Shown here: one piece after another, positions 15,120 to 23,657 of the stretch | How positions within the stretch are numbered: the stretch's first letter is position 1 | Layout: each line of letters begins with the position of its first letter | Origin: Komagataeibacter sp. FXV3 | GTDB taxonomy: Bacteria > Pseudomonadota > Alphaproteobacteria > Acetobacterales > Acetobacteraceae | Direction of reading: 5' to 3' | DNA: 52,247 nucleotides | NCBI RefSeq assembly: GCF_015155755.1 | Contig: NZ_VWPI01000039.1 | Location: forward strand, 1 to 52,247 | Position numbers and translations under genes: made by a program | The notes under the pieces: model-generated | The model's input: the letters and a program-made list of their open reading frames with translations, nothing else | Databases searched by the model: none | Told to the model about the DNA's origin: nothing

Positions 15120-16244
15120 TTGGCCATAACCTTCCAGTCATTCAAGACAACGCTGGGCAACATGGTGGCGGCGGCGCAGGGCGCATGCCCATCGCTGCTG
15201 GACCTGAATGTCGGGTCCGCCGGCCGCGCCATGCTTGAAGCCGTCGCGGGGCTGGGGCTTTGGTTCCAGTTCATTGCGCTCCAGATCCTCTCGCGCACGC
15301 GCCTTGCGACCTCCATCGGGTCGGACGTGGACAGCTTCGTCGAGGATTTCGGCCTGACGCGTGAGCCGGGCACGGCAGCCACCGGCACGGTCACGTTCAC
15401 ATCCTTCACCCCCGCCAGCCAGTCCGCCACCATTGCCGTGGGCGCCACGGTCAAGACGGCATCGAACCTGATCTATGACGTGGTGGAGGACAGCACCAAC
15501 CCGGCCTGGTCGGCTGCCGACAGCGCCTATGTCCGGCCTGCGGGCACGGCGTCCGTCACCGTGCCGGTGCAGTGCGAGACAACCGGCAGCACCGGCAACG
15601 TCACGGCGGGCGCGATCTGCCTGCTGGGCACCGCGGTTGCGGGCATTGACACCGTCACCAACGCCGCAGCCCTGACCAATGGCAGCGATGGGGAGACGGA
15701 CGCCGCCCTGCGCACGCGCTTCGTGGCCTATATCAACAGCCGGTCCAAGGCGACGGTGGCGGCGATCGAGAACGCGGTGACGGATGTCTCCGCCGACCTG
15801 ATCTACCAGGTGGTGGAGAACGTGGACACGTCCGGCGCGACACTGCCCGGCAACGTGGTGGTGTTTGTCGATGACGGGTCGGGCGACGTGGCCGACAGCG
15901 TGATTGACGCGGTCTATACGGCCGTCGACGCCGTGCGCCCGGCGGCCGTGTCCATCATGGTGGTGCGGCCCAATGTGGTGAGGCCGCCTGTCACCATGAC
16001 CATCAGCGTGAACAGCACCGGCAACCTCGCCACGATCGAGGCCACCATCAGCACCAACATCGCAACCTATCTGAACGGCCTCGCCATCGGGGATGCGGCC
16101 AGCTATTCGCGCCTGATCCAGATTGCCTATGCCGCCAGCACGTCGGTCACCAACGTGACCGGCGTGACGCTGGCGGGCGGCACGGTGGACCTGCCCGCAA
16201 TCACCGGCACGGCCTACCGTGCGGGGACGGTGTCCTTTGGCTGA
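15120..16244 (+). CDS. Baseplate J family protein
   Basis: The 374-aa wedge protein matches the baseplate J family: N-terminal helix (MLEAVAGLGLWFQFIALQIL), a central beta domain with GTVTFTSFTPASQSATIAVG, DGETDAALRTRFVAYINSRS, and a C-terminal domain. Start is TTG 15120, chosen for the excellent GGGAGG at 15109-15114; no ATG lies nearby in frame. The stop overlaps the next gene by 8 bases. Confidence 0.82.
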   Translation: MAITFQSFKTTLGNMVAAAQGACPSLLDLNVGSAGRAMLEAVAGLGLWFQFIALQILSRTRLATSIGSDVDSFVEDFGLTREPGTAATGTVTFTSFTPASQSATIAVGATVKTASNLIYDVVEDSTNPAWSAADSAYVRPAGTASVTVPVQCETTGSTGNVTAGAICLLGTAVAGIDTVTNAAALTNGSDGETDAALRTRFVAYINSRSKATVAAIENAVTDVSADLIYQVVENVDTSGATLPGNVVVFVDDGSGDVADSVIDAVYTAVDAVRPAAVSIMVVRPNVVRPPVTMTISVNSTGNLATIEATISTNIATYLNGLAIGDAASYSRLIQIAYAASTSVTNVTGVTLAGGTVDLPAITGTAYRAGTVSFG

Positions 16245-16863
16245 TGTAACGCAGAACGGCTTTGCCCTGCGCATCCGCAGGCTGCTGCCGACCGGGTGGT
16301 TCCCCGCAGCCCCCGCAGCGGGCGAGGCGGAACAGGCCCCGGTGCTGAACGCCCTGTTGCAGGGTTTCGGCTGCGTGTTTGCATGGATATGGGCCATGCT
16401 GGCGGGAACGGCGGACCAGACCCGTCTGGCCACCATGGGTGGCGCGTTCCTGGACATGTTCGCGGCTGACTTCTTCGGCACGCTGCTGACCCGCAACCCC
16501 GGCGAAAGTGACGATGCCTTCCGCGCCCGGATCGAGGAAGCACTGTTCCCCTCATTGGGCACGCGGCCCGACGTGGTCAACACCATTGCCGATGAAGTGG
16601 GCACCGCAGGCCGCGTGATCGAGCCGCGCAATGCGACCGATTGCAAGGGCATCGCCAGCATGGCCAGTCCGGCCACTGGCGGCGGCTACGGCTATGGCGT
16701 GTCCGCCCTGCGCTACGGATCACGCGGCGCACCCTTCCAGCTATTTGCCCAGTTGCCCACCGGCGACACCAGCCCGCCCGCAACACAGACACTGGACCGC
16801 ATGGCCGATGTGATGCCCGCAGGCACCATCGCGTGGGTTCAGGACGTGGAGACCCTTGGATAA
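16237..16863 (+). CDS. Phage tail protein I-like
   Basis: The 208-aa protein follows J, where gpI-type wedge proteins sit. It has a helical N-terminal half (VLNALLQGFGCVFAWIWAML) and NPGESDDAFRARIEEALFPS, the pattern of phage proteins linking wedge and fibre. The start is probably TTG 16237, overlapping J by 8 bases, with GGGGACGG upstream; GTG 16219 would add 6 residues. The stop overlaps the fibre start by one base (TAATG). Confidence 0.62.
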   Translation: MADVTQNGFALRIRRLLPTGWFPAAPAAGEAEQAPVLNALLQGFGCVFAWIWAMLAGTADQTRLATMGGAFLDMFAADFFGTLLTRNPGESDDAFRARIEEALFPSLGTRPDVVNTIADEVGTAGRVIEPRNATDCKGIASMASPATGGGYGYGVSALRYGSRGAPFQLFAQLPTGDTSPPATQTLDRMADVMPAGTIAWVQDVETLG

Positions 16864-18539
16864 TGGACAGACAGATCGTCTACCCCGCGCAGATCCCGCT
16901 GGACAGTGACCAGCTGAACGCGCAGCGCAATGCGTATGTGGGGCTAGGCCAGCTTGCGGCCATGGCCTATGGCTGGGCCACGGTGGCCGCCAGTGGCTTT
17001 GCCTGCACGCCGGGCAGCGGGCTGGCACTGGTAATCGCCCCCGGTTCGCTGCTGGCCCCCGGCGTGGTGGATGCATCCGCCTATGGCACGCTGGCCGCCG
17101 TCGCCAGCCAGCTTGTGCGCCAGTATGCCAGCCGTGATCCCGTCACGCTGACGGTGCCGGGGGCAGGGGCGACCTACAGCGTCTATGTCACGCCCGCCAC
17201 GGTGGATACGGATGATACCGTGCTGCCGTTCTATAACGCCGCCGACCCGGCCGTGACCTATGCTGGTGCTGACAACAGCGGCAGGACCGCGCCGACCGTG
17301 CGGCAGGACGTGGCGCAGCTAAGCATTGGCACGACGGTGCCCGCTGGCGCGTATGCATTGTGGACCGTGACCGTGCCCGCCGGTGCGACAGCCATCACGG
17401 CGGACATGATCGCACAGGCCGATGGCGCGCCCTTTTATGAAACCATTCCCCAGCTGCAGGCCAGTGACGCCGCGGAAACCGCACGGGCAGAGGCGGCGGA
17501 AGCCGGAAAGGTCTCCGGCACCTTCGGCATGTCGGGCGAGGATGCGCAGGTGCAGTCCCTGTTGTGGGGGCAGGCAACAGACGGTTCGTGGCGTCCATTG
17601 ATCGGGTACGGGGATGTCATCGCTGAGACACAGTGGGACGCCGTAGCGCTGTATTCCGACATAGTGACCGTAACCGCAAGCATCAACACGGTACAGAGCA
17701 ACCTTACTGCAGCCGTAACCAGCCTGTCGGACACCATTTCCACCGAAACATCGCGTGCGGAGACCGCAGAGGCAACCAAGGTCTCCGGCACCTTCGGCAT
17801 GACGGGAACAAATGCGCAGGTGCAGTCCCTGTTGTGGGGGCAGGCGACAGACGGTTCGTGGCGGCCGCTGATCGGGTATGGCGATGTCATCACCAACACG
17901 CAGTGGAATTCTCTGGCGGTTTACTCCGACATCACTACGCTACGCACGGCGCATGGGGTCGTTACCCTCACCCCCGGCACGACATCATGGACTGTGCCAG
18001 CCAACGTTTACTCCATTGATGTCGAAGCACGCGGCGGCGGTGGCGGCGGTGGTGGCGCTACAGGAAAAGGCGCAGGAGCAGGCGGCGGTGGGGGCGGTTA
18101 CTGCCGTGGGCGGTTTTCTGTCACTCCCGGTCAGGAAATAAGCCTGTCAGTTGGCGCAGGTGGCACGGCCTCATCTGGTGGCGACGGCACGCTCGGCGGA
18201 GCCACGACCATTCTGGGAATGACCGCAGGCGGTGGCGGCGCAGGCGGAGCCGGGGCGAACGCGATTGACAGCGTGTATGGTGGGGCCGGCGGTTCTGCTG
18301 CCGGTGGCGCCGTGAACCAGCCCGGTTGTGCCGGGCAGGGCGCGACAGGAAACAGCAGCCTGTATGTCAGTGGTATGGGCGGGGCATGTTTTGGCGGCGC
18401 TGGCACCATGTTCGTTTCACAGAATACTGGCGGTTATTCCGGTGCCTTTCCGGGATGCGGTGGCGGCGGTGGCAGTTCACTGTCAGGCTCCTATCCCGGC
18501 GGTTCCGGTTCCGACGGCCACATCATCATCCACTGGTAA
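16863..18539 (+). CDS. Tail fibre/receptor-binding protein with glycine-rich tip
   Basis: The 558-aa protein is the probable fibre adhesin. Residues 1-200 form the baseplate-binding part. A roughly 40-residue unit containing VSGTFGM and then SLLWGQATDGSWRPLIGYGD occurs twice, at about residues 216-256 and 306-346 (DNA offset 270 bases), each preceded by an Ala/Glu/Thr helix. Residues about 395-558 are extremely Gly-rich with long Gly runs and end DGHIIIHW, like the polyglycine sandwich domains of S16-type adhesins. The duplicated unit and Gly-rich tip suggest a modular, exchangeable receptor-binding region. Confidence 0.72.
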   Translation: MDRQIVYPAQIPLDSDQLNAQRNAYVGLGQLAAMAYGWATVAASGFACTPGSGLALVIAPGSLLAPGVVDASAYGTLAAVASQLVRQYASRDPVTLTVPGAGATYSVYVTPATVDTDDTVLPFYNAADPAVTYAGADNSGRTAPTVRQDVAQLSIGTTVPAGAYALWTVTVPAGATAITADMIAQADGAPFYETIPQLQASDAAETARAEAAEAGKVSGTFGMSGEDAQVQSLLWGQATDGSWRPLIGYGDVIAETQWDAVALYSDIVTVTASINTVQSNLTAAVTSLSDTISTETSRAETAEATKVSGTFGMTGTNAQVQSLLWGQATDGSWRPLIGYGDVITNTQWNSLAVYSDITTLRTAHGVVTLTPGTTSWTVPANVYSIDVEARGGGGGGGGATGKGAGAGGGGGGYCRGRFSVTPGQEISLSVGAGGTASSGGDGTLGGATTILGMTAGGGGAGGAGANAIDSVYGGAGGSAAGGAVNQPGCAGQGATGNSSLYVSGMGGACFGGAGTMFVSQNTGGYSGAFPGCGGGGGSSLSGSYPGGSGSDGHIIIHW

Positions 18540-18560
18540 CGGCATAAAAGGGACATCCAG

Positions 18561-19133
18561 ATGACCGACACGACCACGACCACGACCACGAATACGGCCA
18601 CGGCGGCACAGAACTACATCCTCTACCGGACCGTGGACCTGATGTACCAGCCGGGTTACAGCTACCCCGAGGGCACGACCCCAACTCCCCCGGCTGCGCA
18701 GGTTTCCGCCGCCAGGGGGCTGGTTGTCTCCACCCAGTCGCTGACCGGCCTTACTGGCATTGTTGTGCCTGACGGTTTTGCCTATGCGCTGGATGCGGTG
18801 GGGAAATACCCGACTGGCAGCCTCTACACACCCTCCACGGCCTACACGCTGGCCGGTGCGTCCGTGGCGACGGCCGGGGCGGCGCTGGCACTGACCCTGA
18901 CGCCAGACAATGACGGACCGGGCACGGATACGACCGTCACACTGTCCGATGGCGGCGCAGGCGGCACATTCTCGCCCGCGACCGTGACGTTCGATGGATG
19001 CACGAATACGGCGCAGACAGTGACCTACACTCCAAAAGACGCCGGGGCCGTCACCATCAGCGCCACGAATGATGGCGCCCTGACCAACCCGGCCAGCCTG
19101 AATGTCACGGTTGCGACTGCCGCCACGTCCTGA
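18561..19133 (+). CDS. Ig-like domain phage protein downstream of the fibre
   Basis: The 190-aa protein starts with a Thr-rich run and has a C-terminal Ig-like domain (about residues 108-186): LTLTPDNDGPGTDTTVTLSD, TFSPATVTFDGC, AQTVTYTPKDAGAVTISATN. Such domains often decorate virions and may bind surface sugars. It lies 21 bases after the fibre gene, with GGGA upstream of ATG 18561, and is followed by a terminator. It could be an accessory fibre or host-contact protein. Confidence 0.6.
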   Translation: MTDTTTTTTTNTATAAQNYILYRTVDLMYQPGYSYPEGTTPTPPAAQVSAARGLVVSTQSLTGLTGIVVPDGFAYALDAVGKYPTGSLYTPSTAYTLAGASVATAGAALALTLTPDNDGPGTDTTVTLSDGGAGGTFSPATVTFDGCTNTAQTVTYTPKDAGAVTISATNDGALTNPASLNVTVATAATS

Positions 19134-19161
19134 CCGATCGGCTGAAACCTGCGCCTGCCCG

Positions 19162-19184
19162 ACCGCCCGTGAGGCGGTTTTTTT
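19162..19184 (+). terminator. Intrinsic terminator ahead of the lysis block
   Basis: ACCGCC (19162-19167) pairs with GGCGGT (19173-19178) over CGTGA and runs into seven T (19178-19184). The next gene starts 13 bases later at 19197. Confidence 0.82.
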
Positions 19185-19196
19185 ATGAGAAGATGA

Positions 19197-19628
19197 ATGA
19201 GCGAATACATGACACCGACCGTGCCCGGCGGGCAGGCCGCATCCATACGCTGCGCCACGGCCGAGGAAATGGCGCAGGTGCGCGAACGGCTGGCGAAGGT
19301 CGAAGGCGGCCACGACAACCTGCGTGACGGCCTGAACACGCTGTCACGGCAGTTTTCCGACCTCAGGCGCGACCTGACCCGCACCGTGTCCGAAAATGCC
19401 GCGCAGACGCGCCGGGAAATCATGGAACGCGTGGACGACATGACCGACACGGCCACCGCCCGCGATACCGAAATATCCGGCAGGCTGGCGCGGATCGAGG
19501 GCGGCCTGAAACTGACATCATGGGTGACCATGACCTTCATCGTGCTGGCGACCGGCCTGCTGGGCTGGGGGCAGATTGGCGATGCGGCGTGGTCGTTGTG
19601 CAAGCGCGCGTTCGGATACGGACCATGA
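19197..19628 (+). CDS. Coiled-coil protein with C-terminal TM helix (lysis block)
   Basis: The 143-aa protein has a charged coiled-coil region (about residues 20-105; RERLAKVEGGHDNLRDGLNT) and one TM helix near the C-terminus (TSWVTMTFIVLATGLLGWGQ), so it is probably tail-anchored in the inner membrane. It overlaps the endolysin gene (ATGA), suggesting a lysis-related role, but holin, spanin or other function cannot be separated. ATG 19197 is preferred; ATG 19193 is out of frame. Confidence 0.55.
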   Translation: MSEYMTPTVPGGQAASIRCATAEEMAQVRERLAKVEGGHDNLRDGLNTLSRQFSDLRRDLTRTVSENAAQTRREIMERVDDMTDTATARDTEISGRLARIEGGLKLTSWVTMTFIVLATGLLGWGQIGDAAWSLCKRAFGYGP

Positions 19629-20050
19629 CCGGGCAGCTTCCCCGCGGCATCCGCAATAACAATCCCGGCAACCTGGATTATGTCGGCCAGCCTGGCGCGC
19701 ATCTGGAAACCGGCGTGGCGGAACCGCGCTTTGCCGCTTTCCCTACCATGGCGGATGGTATCCGCGCCCTGCGTGACCAGTTGCTGCGCTATGCCGAGCG
19801 CGGACTGACCACGGTCGCAAGCATCATATCGGTCTATGCGCCACCCACCGAGAACGCGACCAGCGCCTACATCGCCAGCCTGTGCCGCCATATGGGCGTG
19901 CAACCCCAGACCGTTCTGGACCTGCGCGATGCCGCCACCATGCGGGGGCTGATTGAAGGCATCGCCACCATGGAGAACGGGCCGGGACATATCGGCCCGG
20001 CGCAGATTGCCAGCGCGCTGAATGCCGCGCCCGGCACGGCGGCCGGGTGA
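19625..20050 (+). CDS. Phage endolysin, structural lysozyme-like
   Basis: The 141-aa protein contains GIRNNNPGNLDY near the N-terminus and FAAFPTMADGIRALRDQLLR, a recurrent pattern of phage peptidoglycan-degrading lysozyme-like proteins (P5/structural lysozyme type). It then has SIISVYAPPTENATSAYIAS typical of that family. No signal peptide is visible, so export would need a holin, and the next membrane gene may serve. Start ATG 19625 overlaps the preceding stop. Confidence 0.72.
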   Translation: MTGQLPRGIRNNNPGNLDYVGQPGAHLETGVAEPRFAAFPTMADGIRALRDQLLRYAERGLTTVASIISVYAPPTENATSAYIASLCRHMGVQPQTVLDLRDAATMRGLIEGIATMENGPGHIGPAQIASALNAAPGTAAG

Positions 20051-20203
20051 GCGGCCATGTTTCCCCCGCATCATGACACGGCACGGGCAACCACCGCTCG
20101 CACCATGCCCGACGCACGGACGGGCTGATATTTCCAACCCCGGGGACAGGCGACATGGGCCGGTGGCCGGTCGCCGGGTTCCCGCAAGGCAGTGGGACAT
20201 GAC

Positions 20204-20599
20204 ATGACCATCAACCGCAAATTGTGCGCCGTGCTGGCGACACGCAACCATGTCCTGTCGGGCAATACGGCCAGGCTGGGCGGTCTTGGGGCCTTTGTCC
20301 TGTTCGTGCTGGACGCGGTGCCGGAACAGTACACGCTTTATGCCGCGGTCTTCGTACTGGCCTGTTCGGCCGTGTCCGCACTGGTTCCACCGCCCCATGC
20401 CGGCAGCCACTGGGCGGTGGCGTATCAGGTCATCACCACCATCGACCTGAACATCGGCTGGGCTGAAAACCACTTCAAGCCGGGGCAGTCGGGCGTGCGC
20501 GTGCCGCTGACGGACAAGCCCGCGGCCAAGCAGGCCGTGGCCTCGGCTGGTATCCCGGTCCTGAATTACAGGGGCCAGCCCGAAATGCCGACAAAATAG
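20204..20599 (+). CDS. Holin-like membrane protein
   Basis: The 131-aa protein has two adjacent hydrophobic segments (about residues 25-65; LGGLGAFVLFVLDAVPEQYT and YAAVFVLACSAVSALVPPP) and a polar, basic C-terminal tail. Position just after the endolysin gene suggests a holin, although the long soluble tail is unusual. ATG 20204 with GGGA at 20194-20197 is preferred over GTG 20192. Confidence 0.55.
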   Translation: MTINRKLCAVLATRNHVLSGNTARLGGLGAFVLFVLDAVPEQYTLYAAVFVLACSAVSALVPPPHAGSHWAVAYQVITTIDLNIGWAENHFKPGQSGVRVPLTDKPAAKQAVASAGIPVLNYRGQPEMPTK

Positions 20600-20872
20600 G
20601 GGAAGACAGCCCCGGCGCTAGGTGGATGGCCGATGCAATCCGGGGCTGCCTTGACGATCATACGCAACTTCAAGGCAGAAATATGTCGCGAAGTGCAATA
20701 AACGCCAGCCGCATCCCGCCACGCCCGACATCCGGGGCGCTGGCCCGACGCGGGCAGGACACAGTCCCGGCCATGGATGGATGACGGGATCAGCCGGGAC
20801 TGCCCGCACAGGCTGCACATTTCCGCCGCATGCGTCACTGACGCCGCGCAATTGCCCGAACGGAGCCTTTTC

Positions 20873-21451
20873 ATGCATATCAGTTTTTCCCGCCGGTCCC
20901 TGCTGCGCGCCGGGGCCGGAACGCTGGCGACTGGCTGGCTTGCGGCCTGCACGGCCACGAAATCCGGCAAGGTCACGACCATCACCCTGAACGTGGCCGA
21001 GGTCGTGGATTACGGCAATGCGATCCTGTCCTTCGCCAGCACGGCCATCAACGTGTCATTCGTAGCCAGCGCCATGGGCACGGCCAATCTTGCGCTGGCC
21101 AGTACTGTCATCTCGTCGTTGAGATCCGCGCTGGCTGCGTTCCAGTCCGCCGCCGGGTCCAGCACATCCGTCAGCTATGACAGCACCAGCGTCAGGGCGG
21201 CCTTCGACAGCATTCTTGCCGATGTGGAGAAGATCGACACGCTGATCATCGCGGTCATCACCGGCACGGCGGCCAACCTGTCCAGCAGCGTGGTGTCCGA
21301 AGCCAGGACGGCGGCCGGGGCGGCGGAAACGCTGATCGACCTGCTCAAGGCCATGGCTGACCTGTCCGGCACGCGCCTGCGTGGCGCATCACCGCAGGGC
21401 GGACAGGCCGCAATCGGGCGGATCGCCATTTTCGTGGCGGCACAGCCATGA
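20873..21451 (+). CDS. Tat-exported lipoprotein encoded by the prophage
   Basis: The 192-aa protein has a textbook twin-arginine signal joined to a lipobox: FSRRSLLRAGAGTLATGWLA then the lipid-acceptor Cys of LAAC. The mature part is helical, rich in Ala/Ser/Thr, with no enzymatic motif. It would be a folded, lipid-anchored periplasmic protein. ATG 20873 follows CGGAG. The 273 bases upstream (20600-20872) show no gene. Its stop overlaps the small TM gene (ATGA), suggesting the two work together, for example in superinfection exclusion or as an envelope lysis pair (inference). Confidence 0.68.
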   Translation: MHISFSRRSLLRAGAGTLATGWLAACTATKSGKVTTITLNVAEVVDYGNAILSFASTAINVSFVASAMGTANLALASTVISSLRSALAAFQSAAGSSTSVSYDSTSVRAAFDSILADVEKIDTLIIAVITGTAANLSSSVVSEARTAAGAAETLIDLLKAMADLSGTRLRGASPQGGQAAIGRIAIFVAAQP

Positions 21452-21624
21452 CCACCCACGCGCTGGCCGGTACGGGGCTGTTCGTCAGCGGGGCTGTGTT
21501 TTCGCAGGTGCTGGCGTTCGGTATCGCGGCATGGCGGGCCATGCGGCGCAGGCGGCAGATTGCCGAGATACTTGGCCCGCCCGTGCCGGACCCATCTGCC
21601 ATCAGGCCATCGCGCAGACCATAA
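21448..21624 (+). CDS. Small single-TM protein coupled to the Tat lipoprotein
   Basis: The 58-aa product (MTTHALAGTGLFVSGAVFSQ...) has one hydrophobic helix (about residues 8-26) followed by WRAMRRRRQ and a Pro-rich tail. ATG 21448 overlaps the lipoprotein stop, so it is probably translated by coupling. The last codon abuts a copy of the dispersed element, marking the end of the prophage block. It resembles the divergent protein at 1-141 in layout. Confidence 0.55.
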   Translation: MTTHALAGTGLFVSGAVFSQVLAFGIAAWRAMRRRRQIAEILGPPVPDPSAIRPSRRP

Positions 21625-21687
21625 GCAGGTTTTTGGTGACGCTTTGAAAGAGTGCCGCCTTTTTGAAACAAGGCGGCACCCGAAACC
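21625..21687 (+). repeat. Dispersed multi-hairpin element at the prophage right end
   Basis: GGTTTTTGGTGACGC opens the copy, then GTGCCGCC (from 21653) pairs with GGCGGCAC (to 21679) around a T/A-rich loop, then CCCGAAACC. The first internal hairpin is degraded. It starts directly after a stop codon. Confidence 0.75.
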
Positions 21688-21719
21688 CTTCATTCATTCA
21701 CAATTTATTTTCAGCTGCG

Positions 21720-22610
21720 TCAGGATGTGGCGTCAGGGCTGCGTTTGCGCGCGGGCAGCCGCAATTCGCTGGCTAGCACCCCCGCCACGATACACGCGGC
21801 CCCCGCCACCGATGTCGCGGGCAGCACATCACCCGCGATCCAGCCGACAATGCCACCCCATACCGGCTCACCCGCGTAAATGATGGTGGCGCGGGTGGGG
21901 GAAACCGCTTTCTGCGCCCAGTTCATGGTCAGCTGGATCATCACGCTGGCCGCACCCAGCCCCACGCCACCCGCAATCCATGCCCATGAAAAGGCGGGCA
22001 GACCTTCACCCATGACCGGCATGGCCGCCAGCGCCAGCACGCCCGTCACCACCAGCTGCACCACCGTAATGCGCCGGCTGTCGCCACGACCGGCAAACCG
22101 GCCGATCAGGATGATTTCCCCCGTCGTGGCCACCGCCGCCAGCAGGGTCGCGCATTCACCGGGGCCAAAGCCGCCCGACGCGGCCCCGGTACCCGACAGC
22201 AGCATGAGACCACAGAAGGCCAGCCCGATGCCCACCCAGCTCATCAAATGGGGGCGGCGGCGCAGCACCACCCATTGCGCCAGCGGCACCATGGGCACGT
22301 ACAACGCGGTCAGGAACGCGGAACGGCTGCTGCTGATGGTCCGCAGCCCGTATGTCTGGCTGGCATAGGCCACGCACATGCACAGCCCGATGGCCATGCC
22401 TGCGCGGATTTCCGTCGCCGTCACCCCCCGCAGCGCGCGGTGGAACACGGCAATCCCCATAAGCGAGGCGGTGCCAAAACGCACGCCCACGAAAAACAGC
22501 GGCCCGCAATACTGCTGCACCAGATGCACCGCCAGGAACGTGCCCCCCCAGCAGAAGGTCACGGCCATAAGCGCCACCTCCTGCCGGGACACGCGGATCA
22601 GCGATGACAT
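21720..22610 (-). CDS. EamA/DMT-family transporter
   Basis: The 296-aa inner membrane protein has ten predicted TM helices in two EamA halves: FCWGGTFLAVHLVQQYCGPL and RFGTASLMGIAVFHRAL in the first, and AGEPVWGGIVGWIAGDVLPA near the end of the second. DMT carriers export amino acids, nucleosides or drugs; the substrate here cannot be told. ATG 22610-22608 is chosen for AAGGGA about 9 bases upstream; the longer frame adds an Arg/His-rich, non-membrane N-terminus. It is divergent from the MgtC gene. Confidence 0.8.
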   Translation of the reverse strand: MSSLIRVSRQEVALMAVTFCWGGTFLAVHLVQQYCGPLFFVGVRFGTASLMGIAVFHRALRGVTATEIRAGMAIGLCMCVAYASQTYGLRTISSSRSAFLTALYVPMVPLAQWVVLRRRPHLMSWVGIGLAFCGLMLLSGTGAASGGFGPGECATLLAAVATTGEIILIGRFAGRGDSRRITVVQLVVTGVLALAAMPVMGEGLPAFSWAWIAGGVGLGAASVMIQLTMNWAQKAVSPTRATIIYAGEPVWGGIVGWIAGDVLPATSVAGAACIVAGVLASELRLPARKRSPDATS

Positions 22611-22829
22611 GGCCCGCGTCCCTTCCTGCTGGTGACCGGGGCGTGCGCCCGATGCGTCATGAACATCTCCATGGGGTTTTTCCCGCGCCGGGCAGCGACC
22701 TGCCCGGCAATGCCTTGCTTTTGTTTCCATACTGTTGTGACCCGTGCGGCGCGCGCAGGCAACCCCGCCCGCGCCTGCCGTGTTGATGGCATGACACACC
22801 GCCATGACAGACAGGGACCATGGGCACGC

Positions 22830-23633
22830 ATGACCATACAGCCATCATTCACACCGGCGACCGTGGGGGAGGGATGGCTGCAGCTGGGGGAACTGGCGCT
22901 GGCGTTCGTGCTGTCGGCGCTGGTGGGGCTGGAGCGGGAGTTCCGGCAGAAAAGCGCGGGACTGCGCACCTATACGCTGGTTGGGGTGGCGTCGGCGCTG
23001 TTCATGCTGGTATCGAAATACGGGTTCAATAACATTCTCGACAGCGGGCGGGTGGTGCTGGACCCGTCACGTATCGCAGCACAGGTGGTGTCGGGCATCG
23101 GGTTCATTGGCGGCGGCGTGATCTTCATGCGCCGCGACGTGGTGCGCGGGCTGACCACGGCGGCATCCGTGTGGCTGACGGCGGCGCTGGGCATGGCGTG
23201 CGGGGCGGGCCTGATCGCGCTGGCGGTCGCGACGGTCGTGGGCCACTTCATCATCATGCTGGGGTTTCCACGGCTGTCGCACCTGGTCCCGCGTGACCAT
23301 GCGGCGCGGTCGGCGGGGCTGTTCATATCCTATCCCGACGGGCGGGGGCTGCTGCGCGCCATCCTGATCCGCTGCACGCAGCTGCGCTTCACCATCCACC
23401 GCGTGCGCATCGAACCACCGGCCGGCGCAACCGCTGATCCCGAGGCATTGCAGGACCTGCGCGACCGCCAGCATAACACCACGGCACCCCCGGACCATGA
23501 CGCCCACGCCACGGTCACGCTGTTCATAAAGGTGCGGGGAAGGCGGCCGCTGTCGCACCTGGTGGCGGCATTGTCGGATATTGACGGCGTGATGGGCGTG
23601 GAAACCGAGGAAGCCGACAACGACCCCGACTGA
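22830..23633 (+). CDS. MgtC/SapB family membrane protein
   Basis: The 267-aa protein carries the MgtC hallmark: LVGLEREFRQKSAGLRTYTL, then QVVSGIGFIGGGVIFMRRD, and four to five TM helices in residues 15-150. The C-terminal part (about residues 175-260, TVTLFIKVRGRRPLSHLVAA) resembles the ACT-like domain of MgtC. Members act in growth at low magnesium, acid tolerance or F-ATPase modulation. Two ATG starts are possible (22791 and 22830); 22830 sits closest to the conserved core. No magnesium leader was recognised. Confidence 0.78.
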   Translation: MTIQPSFTPATVGEGWLQLGELALAFVLSALVGLEREFRQKSAGLRTYTLVGVASALFMLVSKYGFNNILDSGRVVLDPSRIAAQVVSGIGFIGGGVIFMRRDVVRGLTTAASVWLTAALGMACGAGLIALAVATVVGHFIIMLGFPRLSHLVPRDHAARSAGLFISYPDGRGLLRAILIRCTQLRFTIHRVRIEPPAGATADPEALQDLRDRQHNTTAPPDHDAHATVTLFIKVRGRRPLSHLVAALSDIDGVMGVETEEADNDPD

Positions 23634-23657
23634 ATCCCTGGCCTGCAGCCGACGGGA

